From contig NZ_JAGFNS010000014.1 in the NCBI RefSeq assembly GCF_017592555.1, positions 124,001 to 188,000 on the forward strand: a stretch of 64,000 nt of DNA. The letters run 5' to 3'. Below, one piece after another: positions 36,489 through 44,533 of the stretch (position 1 is its first letter; each line of letters opens with the position of its first letter). The notes under the pieces were generated by a model. It was not told the origin of the DNA, made no database searches, and saw nothing but the letters and a program-made list of their open reading frames with translations. A program made the position numbers and the translations under genes. Source of the DNA: Actinoplanes flavus. Lineage in GTDB: Bacteria > Actinomycetota > Actinomycetes > Mycobacteriales > Micromonosporaceae.

Positions 36489-36569
36489 GTCACCGCCCCG
36501 GCACTCGGCCGGATCACGATCGTCGAAACCGGGTCATCATCCACCTCCTGTTCGGGATGTCCGCCGCGG

Positions 36570-37307
36570 TCAGCGGCCGGCCGACGACTCGGGGCCGAAC
36601 GGTGGCCTCGGCCCGGGGGAGTCCGCTCCGAACGGCTGTCGCGGCCCCCGGAACTCGCGGTCGTCGAAGTCGTGGTCCAGCCACGAGTGCACCTCGACCA
36701 CCCCGGCCACCTGCCGGGCCAGCCGGATCGCGATCTCCGCCGACGACCGGCGCTCCACCTTCCCGGTCAGCGTCACCACACCGTCGACGACCTGGGTGGT
36801 GACGGCACGGGCGTCCTCGGCCAGGAACGGCTCCAGCACCGTCTTCTCGATGTCGGCGAGGATCTCGTCGTCCGGCCGCAGGTGAACCTTCAGCAGGTCG
36901 CCGCGGGAGACGATGCCGATCAGGCGGCCCAGGTCGTCGACGACCGGCAGGCGCTTGACCCCTTCGGTGTTCATCAGCCGCGCGGCCGCCGTCACCGCCA
37001 TTCTCGCCGTCGCGAGGACGGCCGGGGCGCTCATCAGCTCTCCGGCCGTGGTCCCGTGCGCCTTGTCCCGCTCACCGCGCCGCCGCCGGCTCTCGAACAT
37101 CCGCGGCTTCTCCGCGTCGGCGTACTCGATCTTACGAAGGAGGTCGGCCTCGGAGACCACCCCGACCACCCGGTGCGATCCGTCAACCACCGGGACGGCG
37201 CTGAACCGGTGACTCACCAGCACGTCGACCACCCCCCGGTACGAAGTCTCCTCCCCCACCGAGACGACCGCCTGCGTCATCACGTCACCGACATTCCATG
37301 TCCGCAT
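36570..37307 (-). CDS. CBS-pair and BON domain protein
   Basis: A protein of 245 residues, ATG 37307 with GGGAGG upstream. Two CBS domains occupy about residues 7-60 (VGDVMTQAVVSVGEETSYRGVVDVL ... VPVVDGSHRVVGVVSEADLLR) and 90-145 (GELMSAPAVLATARMAVTAAARLM ... LPVVDDLGRLIGIVSRGDLLK). A BON-like domain follows (about 147-220: VLEPFLAEDARAVTTQVVDGVVTLTGKV ... VAGVVEVHSW). CBS pairs usually sense adenine nucleotides. This architecture is common in actinobacterial dormancy gene sets. The C-terminal 30 residues are disordered and Pro/Gly-rich. A DosR-like box (37371-37385) precedes it by 64 bp. Confidence 0.88.
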   Translation of the reverse strand: MRTWNVGDVMTQAVVSVGEETSYRGVVDVLVSHRFSAVPVVDGSHRVVGVVSEADLLRKIEYADAEKPRMFESRRRRGERDKAHGTTAGELMSAPAVLATARMAVTAAARLMNTEGVKRLPVVDDLGRLIGIVSRGDLLKVHLRPDDEILADIEKTVLEPFLAEDARAVTTQVVDGVVTLTGKVERRSSAEIAIRLARQVAGVVEVHSWLDHDFDDREFRGPRQPFGADSPGPRPPFGPESSAGR

Positions 37308-37370
37308 AGTGGCCTCCCGGGGTCGCGGATCTTTCCCCTTCACACTGGTCGCCCGCCGGCCCGCACGGTA

Positions 37371-37385
37371 GGGACCTCCGACCCT
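37371..37385 (-). promoter_or_regulatory. DosR-like box upstream of the CBS-BON gene
   Basis: GGGACCTCCGACCCT fits the DosR/OsdR pattern. It is part of a 70-bp segment that reappears before ppdK at 45791. Confidence 0.65.
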
Positions 37386-37440
37386 GCCCACACGGCCGCA
37401 TCGGCGATATTACGGACAGTGAGGGCAGGGCGGCCGGTCA
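37371..37440. repeat. Left copy of a 70-bp flanking repeat
   Basis: Aligns without gaps to 45791-45860 at 55 of 70 positions, same orientation. It includes the DosR-like box, an identical block TCGGCGATAT and an internal dyad CCCTGCCC / GGGCAGGG. The two copies bracket the ATP-grasp/N-hydroxylase cluster. Confidence 0.8.
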
Positions 37441-37478
37441 TCGGACCGGACGGGTTCGAGCCGGCCGGGCGCGCGGTG

Positions 37479-38699
37479 TCAGCCGAGCGGTTCCAGGTCG
37501 AGGCGGAAACGCTCGGCGACCAGGTCGATCCGCTTGTGCAGCAGGTCGGCGTCGGTCGCCTCGATCAGCACCGTTCCGGCGGCGGACGCGGAGTGCAGGC
37601 GGGCGCCGATGACGCTGCCGGGCCGTACCCGGACCGATGCGCTGATGACGCCGTCGAGGCCACTCAGCTCCTCCGCGCCGGTGACCGCCTTCACCCGGCC
37701 GGGGCGGACCGGGAGGAGGCAGACGGCGACGAGCCCGTCGCGTGCCGGCCGGGCCGGGACGGTGGGCGCGGGCAGGCCGAGGGAGACGCGGTTGAACGCC
37801 TCCCACAGGTCCACGCCGTAGGCGGCCTTGATCATGTCGGTGATGCCGCCGCCGGCCGGCCGGCAGGAGATCTCGCCCACGACGAGTTCCGTTCCGGCCT
37901 GATAGACCTCCAGGTGGGTGACGCCGTCGCGGAGGCCGAGGGCGGTGACCACCGATTCGTGCAGGCGGCGTACGGCGTCGGATTCGGGTCGCTGTCCGGG
38001 AAGCAGGTAGGAGCCGTTGAGCCGGCCCACCGGGTCGAGCTGCGAGACCAGGTACCGGCCGACGGAGGCGAAGACGAGCCGGCCGTCGCGCACGATGGCG
38101 TCGGAGTGGTATTCGGCGGACATCTCCACCATCCGCTCGACCAGCAGCGGGCAGGCGGCCCGGCGCAGGGTGTCTCCCGCGGCCGAGGCGGCGAAGTCCG
38201 CCAGCTCGGCGGCGCCGGTGAACCCGTGGACGTTCATCGAGCCGGTGCCGAACGCGGGTTTGAGGACCACCGGCCCGCCGAGTTCGTGGGCGGCGCGGAC
38301 GGCGGCCGGCAGACCGGCGGCGACCCGGTACGCCGCCACCGGCAGTCCGGCCCGGGTGAGCGCGGCCTTCATCACCGCCTTGTTGGTGAACCGGTTGGCG
38401 ACCTCGAATCCGATGCCCGGCAGGCCGAGATACGACCGCAGGTAGCCGCCGGCCGGCACGCTGCGTTCGGACGGGGCCACGACGTGGTCGATCGGGTGGT
38501 CGGCGAGCATCCGGAGCGCGGCCTGGCGTACGGCGGTCAGGTCACCGATGTCGTCGACGAACGTGAGATGGGCGTCGCCGGGGTACTGCGCCCGGTAGGC
38601 CGGCTCGGTGAGCACGTCGACGTGGGCGCCGGGAGCGACCAGCCGCAGTTCGTCCAGGGCCTCGGCCTTACCCGAGTTGATCATGAGGATGCGGGTCAC
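37479..38699 (-). CDS. ATP-grasp ligase (amide-bond forming, unassigned)
   Basis: A protein of 406 residues; the GTG at 38699 overlaps the upstream stop (GTGA). ATP-grasp features: an N-terminal pre-ATP-grasp region (TRILMINSGKAEALDELR), GLPGIGFEVANRFTNKAVMKAALTRAGLPVA, the nucleotide-binding LGGPVVLKPAFGTGSM near residue 140, and the metal-binding end VVGEISCRPAGGGI. Such enzymes activate a carboxylate as acyl phosphate and join it to an amine or thiol. It is the last gene of the leftward operon N-hydroxylase, peroxiredoxin-kinase, ATP-grasp. Its substrates are unknown; the context suggests ligation of an N-hydroxylated amino acid. Confidence 0.85.
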   Translation of the reverse strand: MTRILMINSGKAEALDELRLVAPGAHVDVLTEPAYRAQYPGDAHLTFVDDIGDLTAVRQAALRMLADHPIDHVVAPSERSVPAGGYLRSYLGLPGIGFEVANRFTNKAVMKAALTRAGLPVAAYRVAAGLPAAVRAAHELGGPVVLKPAFGTGSMNVHGFTGAAELADFAASAAGDTLRRAACPLLVERMVEMSAEYHSDAIVRDGRLVFASVGRYLVSQLDPVGRLNGSYLLPGQRPESDAVRRLHESVVTALGLRDGVTHLEVYQAGTELVVGEISCRPAGGGITDMIKAAYGVDLWEAFNRVSLGLPAPTVPARPARDGLVAVCLLPVRPGRVKAVTGAEELSGLDGVISASVRVRPGSVIGARLHSASAAGTVLIEATDADLLHKRIDLVAERFRLDLEPLG

Positions 38700-40306
38700 G
38701 GCGTCGCCTCCAGCGCGGCGAAGGCCCGGTCGAGGTACCACAGGGTGTAGGCGTGCACCGCGAGCCACACCTCGGTGGTACGCAGCGCGTCCTGATACTT
38801 GAGCCAGCCGGCCAGCGCGTTCGCGGCGCCGATCAGCAGCCGGGCGCGCGCCTGCGCCGGATCGTGCGCCGCGGCGCCGGCGGCGAACCCGTCCTCCAAC
38901 TCCCGCAACACCGGGTCGATCGTGAACGGTGTCCGCAGGCCGGTCAGGTCGAGCACACCGCCGGACGGCGGGGACGGCGGGCCGGCGAGCAGCTCCGCGG
39001 TGGTCCCCCGGTCGATGGCGGTGAGCAGCCCGCTCATCGGCAGGGCGCTGTGCAGGAGGGTGGCGTAGTCGTACGCCGGATCGCCGTAGCCGGCGTCGGG
39101 CCGGTCCCGCCCGTCCCAGACGGTCCGCGGGTCCACGAAGACCGGGGAGCCGTCGGCCCGGCGCATCATGTTGCGCAGGTGCACGTCGCCGTGCACCAGG
39201 CAGCCGTGGCCCGGCTCCAAACGCGGGTAGACCTCCCGCAGCCGCTCGACGGCCTCGGAGTACGACGGCAGCAGCCGCCCGCCCGGAACGCGCACCCGGG
39301 CGCCGAGCACCTCCTCGGCCCGCCACCCGGGCAGCAGCGCCGCGAACGTGCCGCGATATCCGGGATGCTCGACGACGGCCGGAAAGCGGTCGCGGTACAG
39401 GTACGCGGCGACCGTCGGGGTCCGCCGCTGCGTGGAGGTGCGGTACAGCGCGTCGAGGAGCTCCAGATGCGGCCGCATCGTGTCCGGCGCGCCGGGGCGC
39501 AGACGCCACCGGCCCTCGTCGGCGAAGACCGCCTCGTCCAGGGTGGCCGGGTCGGCCTGCTCCATGACGCTGGTGGCGAGCGTGCCGTCGAGATGGGTGC
39601 CGAAGCGGCGCGGGAACAGCGGCGGCCGCCGGTGGGCGGCCAGGTGCTCGTTGACCCGGTCGACGAACTCGGCCTCGGCCGTGACCACGTCACGCGGGCC
39701 GATCTTGGCCACCAGGGCCGGGTCGGCGCCGAAGGCCACGATGCCCAGCGAGTCGGCGCCGTTGGCGTACGCCGCCCGGACGGTGGCCGGTTCGCTCAGG
39801 GTGACGCCGGCCGTGTCCGCCCAGGTGCGCAGCCGGTCGGCCACGAGCAGGTCGATGACGGCGCGGGTGTGCTGGACGCTGTCGGTGATCCGGTCGATCA
39901 GCGTGCCGTGGCGGGGGCCGCCGAGGAACAGCGTCCAGCGGGACAGGTAGCGGTTGCCGTCCCGGTCCACGTGGGGCAGCCGGGCGGCGTCGTCGCCCGG
40001 CTGCCGGACGGCGCCCGCGAGGGCGGCCGGCAGGTGGGCGTGCTTCTCCGGGTCCTCGGTGCTGAGCGCCGCCACGGTGATGCCGAGGCGGCGCACCTCG
40101 TGGTGCACGCTGCCGAGCAGCAGGGTCTGGCTGGTGCAGCCGGACAGGTCGTGGTGCTGTTCGCCGACACCGTGCCCGGGGTAGGCGAAGACGATCACCG
40201 GGTCGCCGTCCGGTGTGCCGAGCAGACGCCGTACGGTGCCGATCTCGTCGGCGGTCGCGGCCCGGACCCGTCCGTGCAGGTCGACCGGATTCGTGATGGC
40301 GGTCAT
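38696..40306 (-). CDS. Peroxiredoxin-like domain fused to an APH-type phosphotransferase
   Basis: A protein of 536 residues, ATG 40306, two bases after the N-hydroxylase stop. Residues about 15-150 look like a peroxiredoxin: PVIVFAYPGHG, then SGCTSQ with a candidate peroxidatic Cys57, RRLGITVAALSTEDPEKHAHL. Residues about 190-530 are an aminoglycoside/choline-kinase-like phosphotransferase with the Brenner motif LVHGDVHLRNMM (~residue 370) and metal-binding SPVFVDPRTVWDG. I know of no characterised protein with this fusion. In context it may phosphorylate an intermediate or the product (self-protection) while handling an oxidised nitrogen intermediate; this is inference. Both domains look intact. 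Confidence 0.75.
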   Translation of the reverse strand: MTAITNPVDLHGRVRAATADEIGTVRRLLGTPDGDPVIVFAYPGHGVGEQHHDLSGCTSQTLLLGSVHHEVRRLGITVAALSTEDPEKHAHLPAALAGAVRQPGDDAARLPHVDRDGNRYLSRWTLFLGGPRHGTLIDRITDSVQHTRAVIDLLVADRLRTWADTAGVTLSEPATVRAAYANGADSLGIVAFGADPALVAKIGPRDVVTAEAEFVDRVNEHLAAHRRPPLFPRRFGTHLDGTLATSVMEQADPATLDEAVFADEGRWRLRPGAPDTMRPHLELLDALYRTSTQRRTPTVAAYLYRDRFPAVVEHPGYRGTFAALLPGWRAEEVLGARVRVPGGRLLPSYSEAVERLREVYPRLEPGHGCLVHGDVHLRNMMRRADGSPVFVDPRTVWDGRDRPDAGYGDPAYDYATLLHSALPMSGLLTAIDRGTTAELLAGPPSPPSGGVLDLTGLRTPFTIDPVLRELEDGFAAGAAAHDPAQARARLLIGAANALAGWLKYQDALRTTEVWLAVHAYTLWYLDRAFAALEATP

Positions 40307-40308
40307 GG

Positions 40309-41598
40309 TCAGACCTCGGCCGGGATCGGCGCGCCGGTCATCGCCGCGTCGACGATCTCGGCGGCACGGAACGGCATGAGCGACAGCAGGACCTCGCTGA
40401 ACCCGTGGGTCGCCTCGGCGTACCCCTGCAGGAAGATCTTGGGCCGGAACCGCGACGTGGTCTCGATGTCGTAGGTGCGGCGCAGGGCGTAGCGGTCCGG
40501 GCGGGCCATCGTCAGGTGCCGCTGGACGTCGCGCAGCAGCGGCACCGGCATCGGGTAGCGGTAGCCGGTGGCCAGGATGACCGCGTCGGCCTCCAGGGTG
40601 GTGGTGTCGCCGGTGTCGCGGCGGCGCAGGCGCGCGGTCGCCCGGTCCGGGCCGCTCTCCGCGCCCACCACCTCGCTCCAGCGGTGCAGGGTGACGGCCT
40701 GGGAGCCGGTGACGAGGTCCTCGTAGTGCTCCCGGTAGATGGTCGGGATCAGGTCGTAGCTGACGCCGGTGTGCGCGGCGAGCCCGTAGGTGTCGAGCAC
40801 CTCCCCGCGGAACGCCTCGGGCTGGCCGTAGAACCAGTCGGGCATCGCCGGGTCGAAGAACTCGTTGATGAAGTGCGTGTCGTCCTCGGGGCGCAGCGCG
40901 AACCCGCGGATGACCTGGTCGATGCGGGCGTTCGGGTAGGTGCGGCGCAGGTGCAGGAAGACGTCGGCCGCGGTCTGGCCGGCGCCGACGATCGCGAACC
41001 GGTACGGCGCCGCGGCGTCGGCGTACGACCCGGCCAGCCGGTGGGCGGTCTCGGAGGCGTGGAAGACGCGCGGGCCCGCCTGGACACCGGCCGGCAGGTG
41101 CGGCTGCCCGCCGGGCGCGATGATCAGATTTCGGGTACGGACGGTGCGCTCGGCGCCGTCGGCCAGGTCACGGACGACGACGTCGAGCAGGTCGACGTCG
41201 TCACCGGCGCCGGCGACCGGGTGGACCGCGACGACCTCGGTGCCCCAGTGGACGCGGTCGGCGAAGCGGGCGGCGACCCAGCGGTAGTAGTCGTTGAATT
41301 CCGTACGCGTGGGGTAGAAGGTCCTGAGATTGACGAACTTCGCGAGTCGCTCACGGTCGGCGAGGTAGCTCAGGAACGAGTAGTCGCTGCGCGGGTTGCG
41401 CATGGTGATGAGGTCCTTGAGGAAGGACACCTGCATCTCCGCGCCGGCGAACATGAGGCCCTCGTGCCAGGAGAACTCCGGCTTGCGGTCGAAGAAGACG
41501 GCGCGCACCGGCTGCCCGGCCTCCTCGGCCGCGATGGCGACGGAGAGGTTGGCGGGACCGAAGCCGATGCCGACGAGATCGTAGGTCGATTCAGACAT
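40309..41598 (-). CDS. Flavin-dependent amine N-hydroxylase (Lys/Orn N-monooxygenase family)
   Basis: A protein of 429 residues; ATG 41598 has GGGGGAAAG upstream. FAD motif GIGFGPANLSVAI near residues 10-22, MQVSFLKDLITMRNP, NADPH motif IVGAGQTAAD, and ILATGYRYP. It differs from the first hydroxylase at the substrate region (FINEFFDPAMPDWFYGQ instead of FANGIFDPSAVDLYYG, and no NTNYSVVD motif), so its substrate may differ. It opens the leftward operon of a divergent ATP-grasp cluster, which has no iron box. It most likely makes an N-hydroxylated amino acid for that cluster and not for the iron-regulated NRPS. Confidence 0.88.
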   Translation of the reverse strand: MSESTYDLVGIGFGPANLSVAIAAEEAGQPVRAVFFDRKPEFSWHEGLMFAGAEMQVSFLKDLITMRNPRSDYSFLSYLADRERLAKFVNLRTFYPTRTEFNDYYRWVAARFADRVHWGTEVVAVHPVAGAGDDVDLLDVVVRDLADGAERTVRTRNLIIAPGGQPHLPAGVQAGPRVFHASETAHRLAGSYADAAAPYRFAIVGAGQTAADVFLHLRRTYPNARIDQVIRGFALRPEDDTHFINEFFDPAMPDWFYGQPEAFRGEVLDTYGLAAHTGVSYDLIPTIYREHYEDLVTGSQAVTLHRWSEVVGAESGPDRATARLRRRDTGDTTTLEADAVILATGYRYPMPVPLLRDVQRHLTMARPDRYALRRTYDIETTSRFRPKIFLQGYAEATHGFSEVLLSLMPFRAAEIVDAAMTGAPIPAEV

Positions 41599-42059
41599 GA
41601 ATTGCTTTCCCCCGGATGATGATTCAGTGCCGCGACCACCGTGTCGCACCATGAATGGCGAATGGCTCCGCCCGCAGGTGCGGGAAATTGTCGGGCCGGT
41701 CGATCGGAAGCCGATACGAACAATTCCAGTTCCGTCATGGAGGGGCGATGGACACCCTCTGGAAACTTCCTGTTCACCTGTTCGGCGACCTCCGGTAACG
41801 TAACGGTAGCCGCTAACCGGACACAACGCCCCTCTCGCACTCTGAGATATGAGCGGATTGACCAGGACATATTCATCATTGTCGAAATTGTGCCCACATT
41901 CCCGGAAAGCACCGCTGAGCTGCATCGATGCCCCGAATCGGAACGGCGATCGACCGACGTTGTGATCTCTCTCATTCCGGAAACCGTTCACGGTCTATTC
42001 CTCCGCTGTTAATGTGGCTCCGCATTCCACCGAAACACCACATCGGGAGTTGCTCCTTC
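41599..42059. promoter_or_regulatory. Divergent promoter region of the ATP-grasp cluster
   Basis: 461 bp with clearly lower GC than its surroundings and no supported gene. It holds an inverted pair GGAAATTG (41683) / CAATTCC (41721) and a CCGGTAACGTAACGG segment near 41792, either of which could bind a regulator. No iron box or DosR box was found, so control differs from both neighbouring regulons. Confidence 0.6.
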
Positions 42060-43283
42060 ATGACCTCATCGCCGGACGGGCGCCCTGCCGTCCTGCTCAT
42101 CGGTGGCTCCCCACGTGCCCTGCGACAGGCCGCCGCGACCGGCGCCCGGGTGGTGCTGCTCCAACCGCCGGGGTGGTCGGATCCCGGCGCCGCCGACCAC
42201 GCGCACCACATCGCCATCGTCGACTACACCGACCCGGACGTGCTGCCCGGCGTCGCCCGGGACCTGCACGCCCGGTACGGATTCACCCGCGCCGTGTCGC
42301 TGACCGAACCCGGCCTGATGCCGGCCGCCCTGGTCAACGAGCAGCTCGGTCTGGGCGGAACCCCGGCCGCGACGGTACGGCTGCTCAAGGACAAGCTGGC
42401 GATGCGCGCACACCTCGCCGCCGCCGGCCTGAGCCCGGTCCCGGCGGCCGCGCTCGGCGACGTCACCGATCTGGCCGCCTTCGCCGCGCGCCACGGCACA
42501 CCGGCCGTGGTCAAACCGGTCGACGGGGTGGGCAGCCTCGCCGTCGTCCGCCTGGACCATCCCGGCGACGTCGACCGGGTGTGGTCCCGGGCCCGGCGCG
42601 CGACCGGCCGGCCGCTGATGGCCGAGGCGTACCTCGACGGGCCGGAGATCAGCGTCGAGGCGTTCACCTTCGGGCCCGGCGACCACCGGGTGCTGGCCGT
42701 CACTGACAAGGTGGTCGGCGCGAACTTCGTGGAGGTCGGGCACACCGTTCCGGCCCGGCTGGCGCCCGGTGACGCCGCCCGCGTGGAGGCGCTGACCGTG
42801 GCGTTCCTGGACGCCGTCGGCCTGATCGAGGGGCCGTCGCACACCGAGATCAAACTGACCGCCGACGGGCCGCGCGTCGTTGAGTCGCACAACCGGGTCG
42901 GCGGCGACAAGATCGCCGATCTGGTCCGGCTGACCACCGGCGTCGACCCGGTCGCGCTCAGCTTCGCCTGGCCGCTCGGGCTGGCGGACCGTCCGCCGGC
43001 CGGCGGCACGCCGCGATCCGGGGCGGCGATCCGCTTCCTCACCCCCGCGCCGGGACGCGTGCTGACGGTGCGAGACCTCGACCGGGTACGCGCCGAGCCG
43101 TCCGTGGTCGCCGCCGAGGTGACCGTGGCGCCGGGCGACGTCGTCCCCGAACTGGCCCGGTCGGACTCCCGTGCCGGATACGTGATCGCGTGTGCCGCGG
43201 ACGCGGACCGGGCGGCCGCGCTCGCCCAGCGGCACGCCGCGACGATCACCATCGACACCGTGCCCTGCGAGGCTTCCCGATGA
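42060..43283 (+). CDS. ATP-grasp L-amino acid ligase-like protein
   Basis: A protein of 407 residues, ATG 42060 with GGGAG ten bases upstream. It has the layout of BacD-type L-amino acid ligases: an N-terminal Rossmann-like region (AVLLIGGSPRALRQAAATGARVVLL), LLKDKLAMRAHLAAAGLSPVP, the ATP-binding GTPAVVKPVDGVGSLAVV, PEISVEAF, and the metal/substrate end HTEIKLTADGPRVVESHNRVGGD. BacD-type enzymes make dipeptides through an acyl phosphate. It starts the rightward operon, and the next ligase gene overlaps its stop codon. Substrates are unknown. Confidence 0.87.
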   Translation: MTSSPDGRPAVLLIGGSPRALRQAAATGARVVLLQPPGWSDPGAADHAHHIAIVDYTDPDVLPGVARDLHARYGFTRAVSLTEPGLMPAALVNEQLGLGGTPAATVRLLKDKLAMRAHLAAAGLSPVPAAALGDVTDLAAFAARHGTPAVVKPVDGVGSLAVVRLDHPGDVDRVWSRARRATGRPLMAEAYLDGPEISVEAFTFGPGDHRVLAVTDKVVGANFVEVGHTVPARLAPGDAARVEALTVAFLDAVGLIEGPSHTEIKLTADGPRVVESHNRVGGDKIADLVRLTTGVDPVALSFAWPLGLADRPPAGGTPRSGAAIRFLTPAPGRVLTVRDLDRVRAEPSVVAAEVTVAPGDVVPELARSDSRAGYVIACAADADRAAALAQRHAATITIDTVPCEASR

Positions 43284-44533
43284 CATCCACCGTCACCCAC
43301 GTCGTCGCCGGATTCAGCGACGTCCTGCTGTCGAGACTCGACGGCCTCCTTCCCGCCGGATCGGTGCTGGTCTTGGAGGACCCTCAGGTGGTGTCGGCGC
43401 GTGACGCCGTACGCCGGGCGGCCGCCCACCCGTGTGTCGCCGGGCTGACCGAGGCGCCGGTGCAGCGCGAGGACGACCCCGGCGCGGTACCCGCCGCGGT
43501 GGCCCGGCCGGACGGGCTCCAGGCCGTGCTGCCCGCCGTCGAGTACGCGGTGGTGGCCGCGGCCGGACTGGCCGAGAGCTGGCGGGTCCCGGGCGCCGGG
43601 GTACCCGCCGCCCGGATCCTGCGGGACAAGGCACGGCTGCGCCACGCCGCCGGCGCCGCCGGGCTGCCGCAGCCGGCCTGGCGCGTGGTCGAAAGCCTCG
43701 ACGAGGCCGCCGCCTTCCGCGCCACCCTGGGCGGCGCCTGCGTGCTCAAGCCCGCGAACCGGCAGGCCAGCCTCGGGGTGCAGCTGCTGGAACCGGAGGA
43801 CGACCTGGCCGCCGCCTGGCGGCGGCTGATCGGCGCCGACGAGCCCCGCCTGCGCGGTGAGCTGTCCACCGGCCACTACCTGATGGAGCAACGGCTGCGC
43901 GGCCGGGAGGTCAGCGTCGAGATGCTCGTCGATCGGGGACGGCCGGGATTCGTCAACGTCTGCGCGAAGACCGTGCAGCCCGGACCGCACCCGGTGGAAC
44001 TCGGCCACCAGGTTCCGGCCGACATCGCCGAACCGGACCGGGACCGGCTGGCGGCGCTGACCGCCGGGCTGGCGACCGCGACCGGGTTCCGGTCCGGCGT
44101 GCTGCACGCCGAGTGGATCGTCACCCCCGGCGCCGGGCCGCACCTGGTCGAGTGCGCCGGGCGACTGCCCGGCGACCGGATCGTCGACCTGATCGACCTG
44201 GCGTACGACCTCGACCTCACCGCCGCGTGGACGGCGATCCTCCAGGGCCGCCCGGGACAGCCGCACACCACCGCCCGCCGCGGCGCGGCCATCCGCTTCC
44301 TGACCGCCGCGCCCGGCACCGTGACGGCCGTCGACGGCACCGGACCGGCCCGGTCGGCGCCCGGCGTCCACGACGTCCAGATCACCGCGCGGATCGGCGA
44401 CGTGCTCGCACCGGTCTCGTCCTCCTGGGACCGGATCGGCAGCGTGCTGGCGACCGGCGACGACGCGGCCCAGGCCGACCGGCGGGCCCGGCACGCCGCG
44501 GACCTGATCACCGTCCGGGCCGCCACCCGGTGA
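43280..44533 (+). CDS. ATP-grasp ligase (third of the cluster)
   Basis: A protein of 417 residues whose ATG overlaps the upstream TGA (ATGA). It is a homologue of the preceding ligase with the same order of elements: ILRDKARLRHAAGAAGLPQPAW, GGACVLKPANRQASLGVQLL, GREVSVEMLV, and LHAEWIVTPGAGPHLVECAGRLPGD. The ATP-binding loop differs (KPANRQASLG in place of KPVDGVGSL), as does the end motif (VECAGR for VESHNR), suggesting a different acceptor or donor. With the other two ATP-grasp enzymes it could build a short N-hydroxylated peptide or amide without an NRPS. Confidence 0.87.
   Translation: MTSTVTHVVAGFSDVLLSRLDGLLPAGSVLVLEDPQVVSARDAVRRAAAHPCVAGLTEAPVQREDDPGAVPAAVARPDGLQAVLPAVEYAVVAAAGLAESWRVPGAGVPAARILRDKARLRHAAGAAGLPQPAWRVVESLDEAAAFRATLGGACVLKPANRQASLGVQLLEPEDDLAAAWRRLIGADEPRLRGELSTGHYLMEQRLRGREVSVEMLVDRGRPGFVNVCAKTVQPGPHPVELGHQVPADIAEPDRDRLAALTAGLATATGFRSGVLHAEWIVTPGAGPHLVECAGRLPGDRIVDLIDLAYDLDLTAAWTAILQGRPGQPHTTARRGAAIRFLTAAPGTVTAVDGTGPARSAPGVHDVQITARIGDVLAPVSSSWDRIGSVLATGDDAAQADRRARHAADLITVRAATR

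Noticed and set aside
37479..38699. Carbamoyl-phosphate synthase or D-Ala-D-Ala ligase role for the ATP-grasp gene
   Set aside because: Only the general ATP-grasp motifs are shared; length, flanking motifs and neighbours do not fit primary metabolism or cell-wall synthesis.
36108..38750. An 880-codon plus-strand frame across the USP, CBS and ATP-grasp genes
   Set aside because: It lies opposite three genes with clear domains and has no recognisable motifs itself.
41599..42059. Iron box in the divergent promoter of the ATP-grasp cluster
   Set aside because: No TTAGGTTAG-type dyad was found on reading the region in either direction, so iron control is not supported despite the N-hydroxylase gene.
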